Positions 41,711 to 49,546 of a stretch of DNA of 64,000 nucleotides are shown here, piece by piece; within the stretch, counting starts at the first letter, position 1, and every line of letters starts with the position of its first letter. The DNA is taken from positions 4,154,001 through 4,218,000 of the forward strand of contig NZ_CP119757.1 in NCBI RefSeq assembly GCF_029320955.1, in the 5' to 3' direction. The notes under the pieces are model-generated. The model was not told where the DNA came from, ran no database searches, and saw only the letters and a list, made by a program, of their open reading frames with translations. Origin of the DNA: Flavobacterium sp. YJ01. GTDB taxonomy: Bacteria; Bacteroidota; Bacteroidia; Flavobacteriales; Flavobacteriaceae. A program made the translations under genes and the position numbers.

Positions 41711-42742
41711 ATGATTGAATTAAAAAATGTAACCAAAACTTTTCATCAGAAAGACAGAATTGTTACTGCTTTGTCTGATGTCTCGCTAAGAGTTCCGCCA
41801 GGAAAAGTTTTTGGAGTAATTGGAACTTCGGGCGCGGGAAAAAGCACCTTAATTCGTTGTGTGAATTTGTTGGAAAGACCAACTTCTGGAGAAATTATTG
41901 TTGACGGAAAAGCGCTGATGCAATTATCAAACGCAGAATTGGCGATAGAAAGAAGACAAATCGGAATGATTTTTCAGCATTTCAATTTACTTTCTTCAAG
42001 AACGGTTTTCGAAAATGTGGCTTTTCCATTAGAATTAGCTGGAACTTCAAAAGCTGAAATCAAAACTCGAGTTTTAGAATTATTGCAATTGGTTGGTTTG
42101 GCAGAAAAAGCAAATGACTATCCAGCAAGTCTTTCGGGAGGACAAAAACAAAGAGTGGCGATTGCAAGAACTTTGGCTAATAATCCGAAAGTTTTATTGT
42201 GTGATGAAGCTACAAGTGCTTTAGATCCAGCTACGACTCGTTCTATTTTGAATTTATTGAAAGACATTAACAAACGATTGAATATCACGGTTTTGTTAAT
42301 TACGCACCAAATGGAAGTCGTAAAATCGATTTGTGATGAAGTGGCGGTTATCAGTCACGGAAAATTGATAGAACAGGGAAGTGTTGGTGAAATTTTCGCT
42401 GATCCAAAACAGGAATTGACAAGAGAATTTATTGCTTCTTCTTTACATATTGAAGTTCCATCGGTTTATCAAGACAAGTTACAGAAAGTAGATAACGGAA
42501 ATTTGAATCCGTTATTAAAATTAGAAATGACAGGAAAATCGGTTAATGAACCTGTTATTTCGGAAGTTTCAAGACTTTTTGATACCGATTTCAAAATCGT
42601 AAGCGCACAAATGGATCAGGCGGGCGAAGTAAATTTTGGTGTAATGCTGATTGAACTTTCAGGAAAACGCGAAAATTATGACGCTGCGATTCAATATTTT
42701 AATTCAAAACACATTAAAACAGAAATAATAGGTTATGTCTGA
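41711..42742 (+). CDS. metN: Methionine ABC importer ATP-binding protein
   Basis: This 343-residue protein has a complete ATPase: Walker [12 protein letters not shown]-loop [17 protein letters not shown], signature [16 protein letters not shown], Walker [14 protein letters not shown] and H-loop [11 protein letters not shown]-terminal NIL domain (about 265-343) is present; it binds methionine in MetN and inhibits the transporter when methionine is high. The start is ATG 41711; an upstream TTG lies inside the terminator stem. The order with metI and metQ is that of the classic D/L-methionine importer. It sits behind a leader peptide and terminator. Confidence 0.95.
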   Translation: MIELKNVTKTFHQKDRIVTALSDVSLRVPPGKVFGVIGTSGAGKSTLIRCVNLLERPTSGEIIVDGKALMQLSNAELAIERRQIGMIFQHFNLLSSRTVFENVAFPLELAGTSKAEIKTRVLELLQLVGLAEKANDYPASLSGGQKQRVAIARTLANNPKVLLCDEATSALDPATTRSILNLLKDINKRLNITVLLITHQMEVVKSICDEVAVISHGKLIEQGSVGEIFADPKQELTREFIASSLHIEVPSVYQDKLQKVDNGNLNPLLKLEMTGKSVNEPVISEVSRLFDTDFKIVSAQMDQAGEVNFGVMLIELSGKRENYDAAIQYFNSKHIKTEIIGYV

Positions 42743-43388
42743 TTCTCTTATAGATTTATTGTTAAAAGGAACATGGGAAACCATTGTTATGACTTTTCTA
42801 TCGGGCTTTTTTGGATTTTTACTTGGATTGCCAACAGGAATTTTACTTTTCCTGACACGTAAAAATCAAATTTTAGAACAACCCGTTTTAAATCGAGTTT
42901 TATCGGTTTTAGTAAATGTTTTCCGTTCTATTCCGTTTATTATTTTAATCGTTTGGATGATTCCATTTACTCGTGCAATTGTGGGAACTTCGATTGGAGT
43001 TAGTGCGGCTTTAGTGCCATTAAGTATTGGTGCGGCACCATTTATTGCCCGTTTGGTAGAAAACAGTTTATTAGGTTTACCATCAGGATTAATTGAAGCG
43101 GCGAGAGCTTTGGGCGCAACACCTGTGCAAATTGTTTATAAAGTATTGCTACCAGAAGCGTTGCCTTCTTTAATAAATGCAGCTTCAATTACGCTAATTA
43201 CACTTGTAGGTTATTCTGCAATGGGCGGAGCTGTTGGAGCAGGAGGTTTAGGGCAAGTGGGTTATCAATACGGATATATTGGCTACGATGCCGTTACGAT
43301 GAATTCAGTTTTAGGTTTACTGGTAATTTTGGTATTCCTAATTCAGTTTATAGGAGATTCTTTGTCGAAACGATTTGATCACAGATAA
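42735..43388 (+). CDS. metI: Methionine ABC importer permease
   Basis: This 217-residue inner-membrane permease of the MetI type has about five helices (first at about 17-40). The conserved EAA loop is [24 protein letters not shown] and the ending ISALAL-like segment is [20 protein letters not shown] (about 150-172). It overlaps metN by 8 bases, so translation is coupled. It forms the transmembrane channel of the methionine importer. Confidence 0.94.
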   Translation: MSDSLIDLLLKGTWETIVMTFLSGFFGFLLGLPTGILLFLTRKNQILEQPVLNRVLSVLVNVFRSIPFIILIVWMIPFTRAIVGTSIGVSAALVPLSIGAAPFIARLVENSLLGLPSGLIEAARALGATPVQIVYKVLLPEALPSLINAASITLITLVGYSAMGGAVGAGGLGQVGYQYGYIGYDAVTMNSVLGLLVILVFLIQFIGDSLSKRFDHR

Positions 43389-43394
43389 TCAAAT

Positions 43395-43428
43395 CAATTA
43401 ACAATTTATAATTAACAATTTACAATTA
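43395..43428. repeat. 12-base direct repeat before metQ
   Basis: ATTAACAATTTA occurs twice, at 43397-43408 and 43411-43422, with flanking CAATTAA sequence. It is an AT-rich intergenic repeat in the metQ leader and may be a slippage product. Confidence 0.55.
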
Positions 43429-43433
43429 AAAAA

Positions 43434-44246
43434 ATGAAACTAAATATTTTAAAAACTGCTGGAGTTTTGACTTTGGCGCTTGTTTTATCAAACTGTGGAA
43501 ATGATAAAAAGAATGATCCTCATTTTATTAAAGTTGGAGTGGCAGCTGGACCAGAATTAAAAGTGGCTGAAGCAGCTAAAAAAGTTGCCAAAGAAAAATT
43601 CGGATTAGAAGTAGAATTGGTATCGTTTAATGACTATGTAATTCCAAATGAAGCTTTAAGTCAAGGAGATATTGATGCAAATGCTTTTCAGCACAAACCA
43701 TACATGGACGAGCAATCGAAACAGCGTGGTTATAAATTAGCCATTATCGGAAAAACATTTGTTTACCCAATTGCGGCTTATTCAAAAAAAATAAAAAACC
43801 TTTCTGAATTGAAAAACGAAAGCACGATTATTATTCCGAATGATCCAACAAACGGCGGACGTTCTTTATTGCTTTTACAGAAAAATGGTTTATTGAAATT
43901 GAAAGATGGAGTTGGTTTGTTGCCAAAAGTAACTGACATTGTAAGCAATCCTAAAAACTTAAAAATCTTAGAATTAGAAGCGCCTCAATTGCCTAGAGCT
44001 TTAGACGATGCAAATGTTTCTATTGCGATTATTAACAATACATTTGCTTCTCAAGCAGGATTAGTTCCGTCGCGAGACGCGTTATTTGTTGAAGATAAAG
44101 AATCTCCTTATGTAAATTTGGTTGTAAGTCGTGAAGACAATAAAAATGAAGAAAAAGTAAAACAGTTTTTGCAAGCTTTTCAATCTCCAGAAGTAGAAAA
44201 AGCTGCCGAAGTCGAATTTAAAGGCGGAGCAGTAAAAGGCTGGTAA
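43434..44246 (+). CDS. metQ: Methionine-binding lipoprotein
   Basis: This 270-residue lipoprotein has a lipobox (LVLSNCGNDKKND, Cys near 22) and the NlpA/MetQ fold. Family signatures seen are VGVAAGPELKVAEAAKKVA, YVIPNEALSQGDIDANAFQHKPYMD-type sequence near 72-95, and IIIPNDPTNGGRSLLLLQ. It delivers methionine to MetNI and is anchored to the inner membrane. It is 45 bases downstream of metI, with a terminator after it. Confidence 0.95.
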   Translation: MKLNILKTAGVLTLALVLSNCGNDKKNDPHFIKVGVAAGPELKVAEAAKKVAKEKFGLEVELVSFNDYVIPNEALSQGDIDANAFQHKPYMDEQSKQRGYKLAIIGKTFVYPIAAYSKKIKNLSELKNESTIIIPNDPTNGGRSLLLLQKNGLLKLKDGVGLLPKVTDIVSNPKNLKILELEAPQLPRALDDANVSIAIINNTFASQAGLVPSRDALFVEDKESPYVNLVVSREDNKNEEKVKQFLQAFQSPEVEKAAEVEFKGGAVKGW

Positions 44247-44263
44247 AATAATATTTTAAAGAA

Positions 44264-44293
44264 AAAAAACAGGGATTTTGTCCCTGTTTTTTT
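44264..44293. terminator. Bidirectional terminator after metQ
   Basis: AAAAACAGGGA pairs with TCCCTGTTTTT around ATTTTG-type loop bases. A-rich and T-rich sides serve both metQ and the convergent 4TM gene, whose stop begins at 44297. Confidence 0.88.
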
Positions 44294-44294
44294 G

Positions 44295-44774
44295 TTATGT
44301 GATATATGCTTTTGTAACAATTACAAGAAGCATCGTAATAAAGTATAGTAATGTTGCGACGAGAGCAAAAATAATATGGGCAAAGAACAACTGAATATAA
44401 TAACCTTTAAAATCAATTGGGGTATGATATCGGGTTATTTTAAATATAAATACCCAGCTGATTATACCTATTACACCGCTAATAATTCCCAATAAGAGAG
44501 CACTTAGCAGCGAAACCGATAGTATATTCTTTACCCATACTACATGATATCCAAGAACAAATAAAAATCCGATTAGATAATGAAACATCCATCCTAGTTT
44601 CCGCTTAGAACCTGTCGAAAGATTGTAATGAAATTCTGAAAAAACGGTACATAAAAGAACTGGTTCTTTGTATAATTTTTGAAATTTTTTGGAGACAAAA
44701 TAACTAAACCAAGTCATAGCTGATGTTGCTCCAATTGAAATTAAAATTAATTGTATTAGTAGATATGGGTCCAT
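44295..44774 (-). CDS. Four-helix membrane protein of unknown function
   Basis: This 159-residue hydrophobic protein has four predicted helices (about 4-24, 66-84, 88-112 and 132-155). Loops carry KKFQKLYKEP and HYNLSTGSKRKLGW, with a conserved-looking HTPIDFKGYYIQLFFAH. I do not recognise the family. It is monocistronic, converges on metQ and shares its terminator. No motif suggests transport or catalysis. Confidence 0.65.
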   Translation of the reverse strand: MDPYLLIQLILISIGATSAMTWFSYFVSKKFQKLYKEPVLLCTVFSEFHYNLSTGSKRKLGWMFHYLIGFLFVLGYHVVWVKNILSVSLLSALLLGIISGVIGIISWVFIFKITRYHTPIDFKGYYIQLFFAHIIFALVATLLYFITMLLVIVTKAYIT

Positions 44775-44923
44775 TACAAAGTATTTTTAATCCTATCAAA
44801 GTTAATATAAAATTGTAATATAATACTTATAATCTTATGTTTTTTAATTATATAATTATAAGAAAGTTAAGATTTTGAGTATTATTTGTTTCCTAATATT
44901 TTACTGTAATTAGAAATAAAATT

Positions 44924-46423
44924 TTACTTGTTTTTTAAGGGATTAACGGTAATGATTTCCAAACATTTGCTTAAAATAGAAACTGCTTTTTCCATTTCAT
45001 CTTTTTCTAAATGACCAAATCCTAAGCGGGTTGCGGTCAAGTTTTTGGTTTGATATAAAATTGTTTTTGGAAGAAATAAATCATGGGTAGCACATTCTTT
45101 TTGTAATTGAATAAGATTGAAATTATCCAGCCATTCAACCCAAATCGCTAGTCCGCGCGGTGGAATTTTAAATTTAATTTTACCTTTTAATTTTTCGTTC
45201 AAAAGAGATGCAAATTGATCGCGGCGTTCTTTGTAGATTTTTTTGTTTTTTTTAGAAAGACGATGCACTTCACCTTCTGTAATCCATTCGGTTAAAACCT
45301 GCTCTTTTAAAACATCAATGCTAGGTTCTAGAATATTTTGATGCTTTTCTAATTCCTTAATAAATTCAGAAGGAGCGGCAACAAAACCATAACTAAATCC
45401 CGTAGGAAGCGATTTTCCAAAAGATCCAATATAAACAACTTTTTGGTTAGAATCAAAAGCGGCCAAAGGTAAAACGGGATTATTATCATAATGGAAATCA
45501 AAATCGTAATCATCTTCCAAAATAATAAATCCGTATTGATTGGCTAATTCTAAAACTTCCATTCTTTTTTTTGCACTTAGTGAAATGGTAGTCGGATAAT
45601 GATAATTTGAAGTAAGATACAAAACTCTGATTTCTGAAGTTTCGCAGATTTCTTTCAATTGTTTGGTATCAATTCCGTCTTCATTTACCTGAATAGGAAT
45701 AATTTGCGCACCAGTATTTGTTAACGTCATATTTGACATATAATAACCCGGAGAAGCTACTACAACTTTATCACCTGAAGAAATAAGTACTTTTGTAACC
45801 AAATACAAACTGATTTCGTGACTGCTTGTTGTAAGTAAATCGGAAGTCGAAATACGAATTCCGCGTGTAAGATTCAGATAATTTGAAAAATGCGTTTTAA
45901 AATTAGAATGCGAACGAAGCTGAATCTGTTCATAGGTTTTAGAACTTTTTTTTCGTTTTAATTTTGAAACATATAATCTTGCCAAAACATCGGTTTGAAC
46001 CAATCTCCAATCAGGCATTCCGTCATTAAATTGAAAAGGTAAATTGCTCGTTTCTATAGGATTTTCTAAAATAGTCGATTTTTGAAAGTTAAAAACGTTA
46101 TTAATTTCAGAGGTATTTTGCTTTTTTGAAAGAGGAAATTCTGTTTTGTTTTTTTGTTGCGATAAAATAAAAGTGCCTTTATTTGGAAGCGTTTCAATCC
46201 AACCTTGTGATTCTAAATCCTGAAAAGCTTTGATAAGCGTATTTCGATTAACGTCTAATACTTTACACAATATTCGCGTGCCGGGAAGTTTTGTTCCTTC
46301 TGGAAGAAATCCGGTTTGGATGGCTTTAATAAATTCAAAAACAATCTGCAGATAAATTGCCGTATTTTGTTCTGGTTTTAAATGAATAAAACTTCTAAAA
46401 GGAATTTCAACCGGACTATCCAT
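44924..46423 (-). CDS. MocR family regulator, divergent from TonB receptor
   Basis: This 499-residue protein has a GntR-type winged helix (about 20-90, LPGTRILCKVLDVNRNTLIKA) and an aminotransferase-like domain (about 140-480) with PLP lysine in YIGSFGKSLPTGFSYGF and the Asp region EDDYDFDF. The start is set at ATG 46423, beginning MDSPVEIPFRSFIHLKPEQN. Longer frames run into the divergent TonB gene and are unlikely. Related to the regulator at 5903. It is divergent from a TonB-dependent receptor with a 69-base shared promoter region, so it probably controls uptake of a ligand tied to PLP or amino acids. Confidence 0.9.
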   Translation of the reverse strand: MDSPVEIPFRSFIHLKPEQNTAIYLQIVFEFIKAIQTGFLPEGTKLPGTRILCKVLDVNRNTLIKAFQDLESQGWIETLPNKGTFILSQQKNKTEFPLSKKQNTSEINNVFNFQKSTILENPIETSNLPFQFNDGMPDWRLVQTDVLARLYVSKLKRKKSSKTYEQIQLRSHSNFKTHFSNYLNLTRGIRISTSDLLTTSSHEISLYLVTKVLISSGDKVVVASPGYYMSNMTLTNTGAQIIPIQVNEDGIDTKQLKEICETSEIRVLYLTSNYHYPTTISLSAKKRMEVLELANQYGFIILEDDYDFDFHYDNNPVLPLAAFDSNQKVVYIGSFGKSLPTGFSYGFVAAPSEFIKELEKHQNILEPSIDVLKEQVLTEWITEGEVHRLSKKNKKIYKERRDQFASLLNEKLKGKIKFKIPPRGLAIWVEWLDNFNLIQLQKECATHDLFLPKTILYQTKNLTATRLGFGHLEKDEMEKAVSILSKCLEIITVNPLKNK

Positions 46424-46433
46424 AATTATAAAA

Positions 46434-46471
46434 CTGGTATACTTTGTTAGTACGGCAAGGTAGTACTTTTG
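46434..46471 (+). promoter_or_regulatory. TonB receptor promoter overlapped by a 23-base-spaced direct repeat
   Basis: A -33 TTTG (46443-46446) and -7 TACTTTTG (46464-46471) are separated by 17 bases. GGTATACTTTG (46436-46446) and GGTAGTACTTTTG (46459-46471) form a direct repeat offset by 23 bases, each covering one promoter element. Direct repeats of this kind are typical binding sites of MocR regulators such as PdxR. Confidence 0.6.
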
Positions 46472-46492
46472 CCAAAAAAATAGTAAACCAAA

Positions 46493-48355
46493 ATGAAAAA
46501 AATCTATTTTGCTGTCTTTACAGTAATTTGTACCAATTTTTACGCACAGACCAAAAAGGATTCCATAAACCAAATGGATGAGGTTATAATTAATGAAAAC
46601 CGTTTCAGTACACCAATTTCTAAACAAAATAGAAATGTGTATGTGATTTCTAGTGAAACTATAAAAAAACTGCCAGGAAGAACGCTTCAAGAAGTTTTGC
46701 AATATGCGAACGGAGTTGACATTAGGCAACGTGGACCATTTGGAACTCAAGCTGATATTAGCGTTGACGGCGGAAGTTTTGAGCAAACAGTTGTCCTTTT
46801 AAATGGAGCTAAAGTAATCGATTCGCAAACGGCACACAATATGCTGAATTTGCCTCTTCCGGTTGAAGTTATCGAAAGAATTGAGATTGTTCGCGGACCG
46901 GCTGCAAGAACGTACGGAATTAACAGCTTAACTGGAGCAATCAATATTATCACCAAAAAACCAACAGATTCTGGATTTTTAGTAAGCACTTATGCAGGTT
47001 CTAATTTCGAAAAAGATACGCAAGATACAGGAGATACTTTTTACGGAATGGGCGTTCAGGCGGGAGCTGTTTTAGGAAAAGAAAAACAACAGCATTTGAT
47101 TTTTGCTTCACACGATAAAAGCAACGGATACCGTTACAATACGGCATTCGAAAACAATAAAATTTTCTATCAAGGAAATGTTCAAATCAATGATTCTAAT
47201 GAAATTTTAGGTTCTGCGGGTTACATCAATAACGGATTTGGTGCTAACGGATTTTATGCTGCGCCTGGTGATAGAAATTCGACTGAAATTGTACAAACTA
47301 CTTTTGCTAATATTCAGTCGAAACATTCAATTACAGATAGTTGGAAAATTATGCCAAGAGTTACTTACAGATACAATTACGACGATTATCGTTATTTAGG
47401 AAACTCAAATTTAGCAGTTGGAAGAAGTCAGCATTACACCAATTCGATTGCGGCAGAATTAAATTCGACTGTAAAATTATCCAAAGGTGAAATTGGTTTT
47501 GGAGCTGAATTTAGAAATGAAAATATTCATTCTTCTAATATTGGAGATCATGATCGCGACAATGTCGGTTTGTACGCAGAATACAGAACAAGTTTCTTCG
47601 AAAAATTAGACATTAATTTAGGAACTTATTTGAATTACAATTCAGATTATAAATGGCAGATTTATCCTGGAATCGATGCAAGTTATGCGATTACAGATGA
47701 ATTTAAAGTAATTGGTAATGTTGGAACAAGCCAAAGAATTCCATCGTTTACAGATTTATATCTGAAGCAAACAGGAAATGTTGGAAACGTCGATTTAGAT
47801 TCAGAAAATGCTTTTCAGAGCGAAATCGGATTTAAATACAATAAAAAAGCGTTGAGTTTGAATGCGAATTATTTCTACAGAAAAATTGATAATTATATCG
47901 ATTGGATGCGTAACGCAACAACGCAACCTTGGCAAAGTCAGAATACAGGAGATTTAAACACAAATGGAATTAATTTGCGTGGAACTTACAGATTTGATTT
48001 TTCTAAAGATTCGAGATTGAATATCCTTTTAGGATACACATATTTAGATTCAGAATTTAAAAGTGCGCGTACAGAAATCTATTCAAAATATGCCATTTCT
48101 TCTCTAAAACATCAAGTTACAAATACGATCGATTATCAGTTTAAGGATTTTTCTATTTTATTTGCAACGCGTTTTAACGAAAGAATTACTGGACCTTCTT
48201 ATTGGGTAAATGATTTTAGAGTAAGTCAAAGCATTCATAAGTTTACAATTTTCTTAGATGCTCAAAATATATTTAATGCGACCTATTATGAAGTTGGAGC
48301 GGTGCCATTGCCTTCAAGATGGTTTACTTTGGGAGTAAAATTGGTTACTTTTTAA
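46493..48355 (+). CDS. TonB-dependent outer membrane receptor (BtuB-like)
   Basis: This 620-residue receptor has a signal peptide (MKKIYFAVFTVICTNFYAQ), a plug (about 30-160) with TLQEVLQYANGVDIRQRG and VEVIERIEIVRGPAARTYG, then a 22-strand barrel ending in VKLVTF (terminal aromatic). There is no STN or carboxypeptidase-like domain and no SusD partner. It is closer to vitamin and siderophore receptors than to SusC; the plug resembles BtuB. No cobalamin riboswitch is visible. Control by the divergent MocR regulator suggests a vitamin B6-type or amino-acid-like ligand, but this is inference. Confidence 0.92.
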   Translation: MKKIYFAVFTVICTNFYAQTKKDSINQMDEVIINENRFSTPISKQNRNVYVISSETIKKLPGRTLQEVLQYANGVDIRQRGPFGTQADISVDGGSFEQTVVLLNGAKVIDSQTAHNMLNLPLPVEVIERIEIVRGPAARTYGINSLTGAINIITKKPTDSGFLVSTYAGSNFEKDTQDTGDTFYGMGVQAGAVLGKEKQQHLIFASHDKSNGYRYNTAFENNKIFYQGNVQINDSNEILGSAGYINNGFGANGFYAAPGDRNSTEIVQTTFANIQSKHSITDSWKIMPRVTYRYNYDDYRYLGNSNLAVGRSQHYTNSIAAELNSTVKLSKGEIGFGAEFRNENIHSSNIGDHDRDNVGLYAEYRTSFFEKLDINLGTYLNYNSDYKWQIYPGIDASYAITDEFKVIGNVGTSQRIPSFTDLYLKQTGNVGNVDLDSENAFQSEIGFKYNKKALSLNANYFYRKIDNYIDWMRNATTQPWQSQNTGDLNTNGINLRGTYRFDFSKDSRLNILLGYTYLDSEFKSARTEIYSKYAISSLKHQVTNTIDYQFKDFSILFATRFNERITGPSYWVNDFRVSQSIHKFTIFLDAQNIFNATYYEVGAVPLPSRWFTLGVKLVTF

Positions 48356-48371
48356 GTTTTAAATAAAGATT

Positions 48372-48411
48372 AAAAAAGGGGAAGATTTAATACATTTTCC
48401 CCTTTTTTAAT
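48372..48411 (+). terminator. Terminator after TonB receptor
   Basis: AAAAAAGGGGAA (48372-48383) pairs with TTCCCCTTTTTT (48397-48408). Unbroken 12-base stem with T tail. Confidence 0.88.
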
Positions 48412-48547
48412 TTTCTAATTTTTAAAAAGATTGCAATATCTTTTTTATATAAAAAATACTGAAAATGCTATAACCGTAACGGTTTTATAAATGGTTACTT
48501 AGCAATTATGAAAATCAGACAATTTATAAACCGAAAAGTGAATTATT

Positions 48548-48892
48548 ATGAAAGCAATAAAAGGAACGATGATTTTGGTCTTGATTATTTTAAGTGGAAT
48601 CTTATTTTCATGTAAAAACAATCAGGACGGATATAGCGACGAAATAGATACTGTTATCTCGCCTATGGATAGCAAACAAAGTAAAGCAGAAAACAAAACA
48701 GACAGTATAAAAAGTGATGAACATATTGAAACCAATATTGAAACTACACAAAAAAATGGATCTGAAAGTTCGGCAGGAACAGGAAGCGGACCAGGAGAAA
48801 GTTCTAAAGACGGTTCAACTTACACAACTGCTACAGGCGTTCAGAAAGATAGTTTAAGACCAGAGGAAAAAGCAGCCAAAAAGAAAAAATAA
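48548..48892 (+). CDS. Small Ser/Lys-rich lipoprotein of unknown function
   Basis: This 114-residue protein has a lipoprotein signal (LSGILFSCKNNQD, Cys near 25). The mature part is low-complexity: acidic and Ser/Thr/Lys rich with a Gly-Ser stretch (AGTGSGPGESSKDGS) and a lysine tail. It is likely disordered and anchored to the outer membrane. No family is recognised. The upstream region contains a 13-base palindrome AACCGTAACGGTT (48472-48484). Its neighbour at 49032 is a similar small lipoprotein. Confidence 0.7.
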   Translation: MKAIKGTMILVLIILSGILFSCKNNQDGYSDEIDTVISPMDSKQSKAENKTDSIKSDEHIETNIETTQKNGSESSAGTGSGPGESSKDGSTYTTATGVQKDSLRPEEKAAKKKK

Positions 48893-49031
48893 AATTGTAA
48901 ATACCATATATTTAACGATTTATGTGGTTTGATTTCTATAAATGCAACCTAAAATTGTGTAATTGAATTTTCTCATGATGTTTTATTTTTATTACTATTA
49001 ATTACGAAATATCAATTAAAAATAAATATTT

Positions 49032-49256
49032 ATGAAAACGCTGTTAAATACTAAGATTATATTCTTAATTCTTTTAGCTGGATTGTCATTTTCTTGTAAA
49101 AAGAATGAAAATATACCAGCTGATTCTACATATGATTCTATTCAAAACACAATTGATACGGTTGGACCCGAAGTAGATACACTTATGGGCGATACCATAG
49201 ACGAAATTGGAAATGATACAATTGTTGTCAAGAAAGATACTGTAATCAAAAAGTAA
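49032..49256 (+). CDS. Small Asp/Thr-repeat lipoprotein
   Basis: This 74-residue lipoprotein (lipobox LLAGLSFSCKKNEN) has a mature part with repeated Asp-Thr pairs (NTIDTVGPEVDTLMGDTIDE, then NDTIVVKKDTV), which could be a disordered, acidic metal-binding or spacer tail. No family is recognised. A terminator follows. It is related in kind, not clearly in sequence, to the lipoprotein at 48548. Confidence 0.65.
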   Translation: MKTLLNTKIIFLILLAGLSFSCKKNENIPADSTYDSIQNTIDTVGPEVDTLMGDTIDEIGNDTIVVKKDTVIKK

Positions 49257-49277
49257 TTTCGAAGAATTATAAAATTC

Positions 49278-49312
49278 AAAAAAGCTGAATCTAAGTGGAT
49301 TTGGCTTTTTTT
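49278..49312 (+). terminator. Terminator after the small lipoprotein
   Basis: AAAAAGCTGAATC pairs with GATTTGGCTTTTT through two wobbles, with T tail. The remaining 230 bases to the kinase hold no supported feature. Confidence 0.78.
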
Positions 49313-49546
49313 CATTCTAAAAACAATATGAATTTGTGAGATTCAGCTAAAATAAAAAAACAAATGAAAAGCTTTTTCTCTATATTTGATTAGGCTATTT
49401 AGCATTCTGATATTATTTTAATATTAAATGTTTTGGACAGCATTAAAAAATGTTTTTGTTTTAGTTGAATGTATTTTTAGATACAAGTAATTAATAATTA
49501 AAAGTTTAAAATAGTAAAACAGCTTTTCTTATATGTTGACGAACCA

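Noticed and set aside
46424..46786. Upstream extension of the MocR gene into the TonB receptor gene
   Set aside because: The conserved protein starts at 46423; the extension is antisense to the TonB plug and looks non-coding.
46493..48355. Assignment of the TonB receptor as a cobalamin transporter
   Set aside because: The plug resembles BtuB but there is no cobalamin riboswitch or btuFCD nearby; ligand left open.
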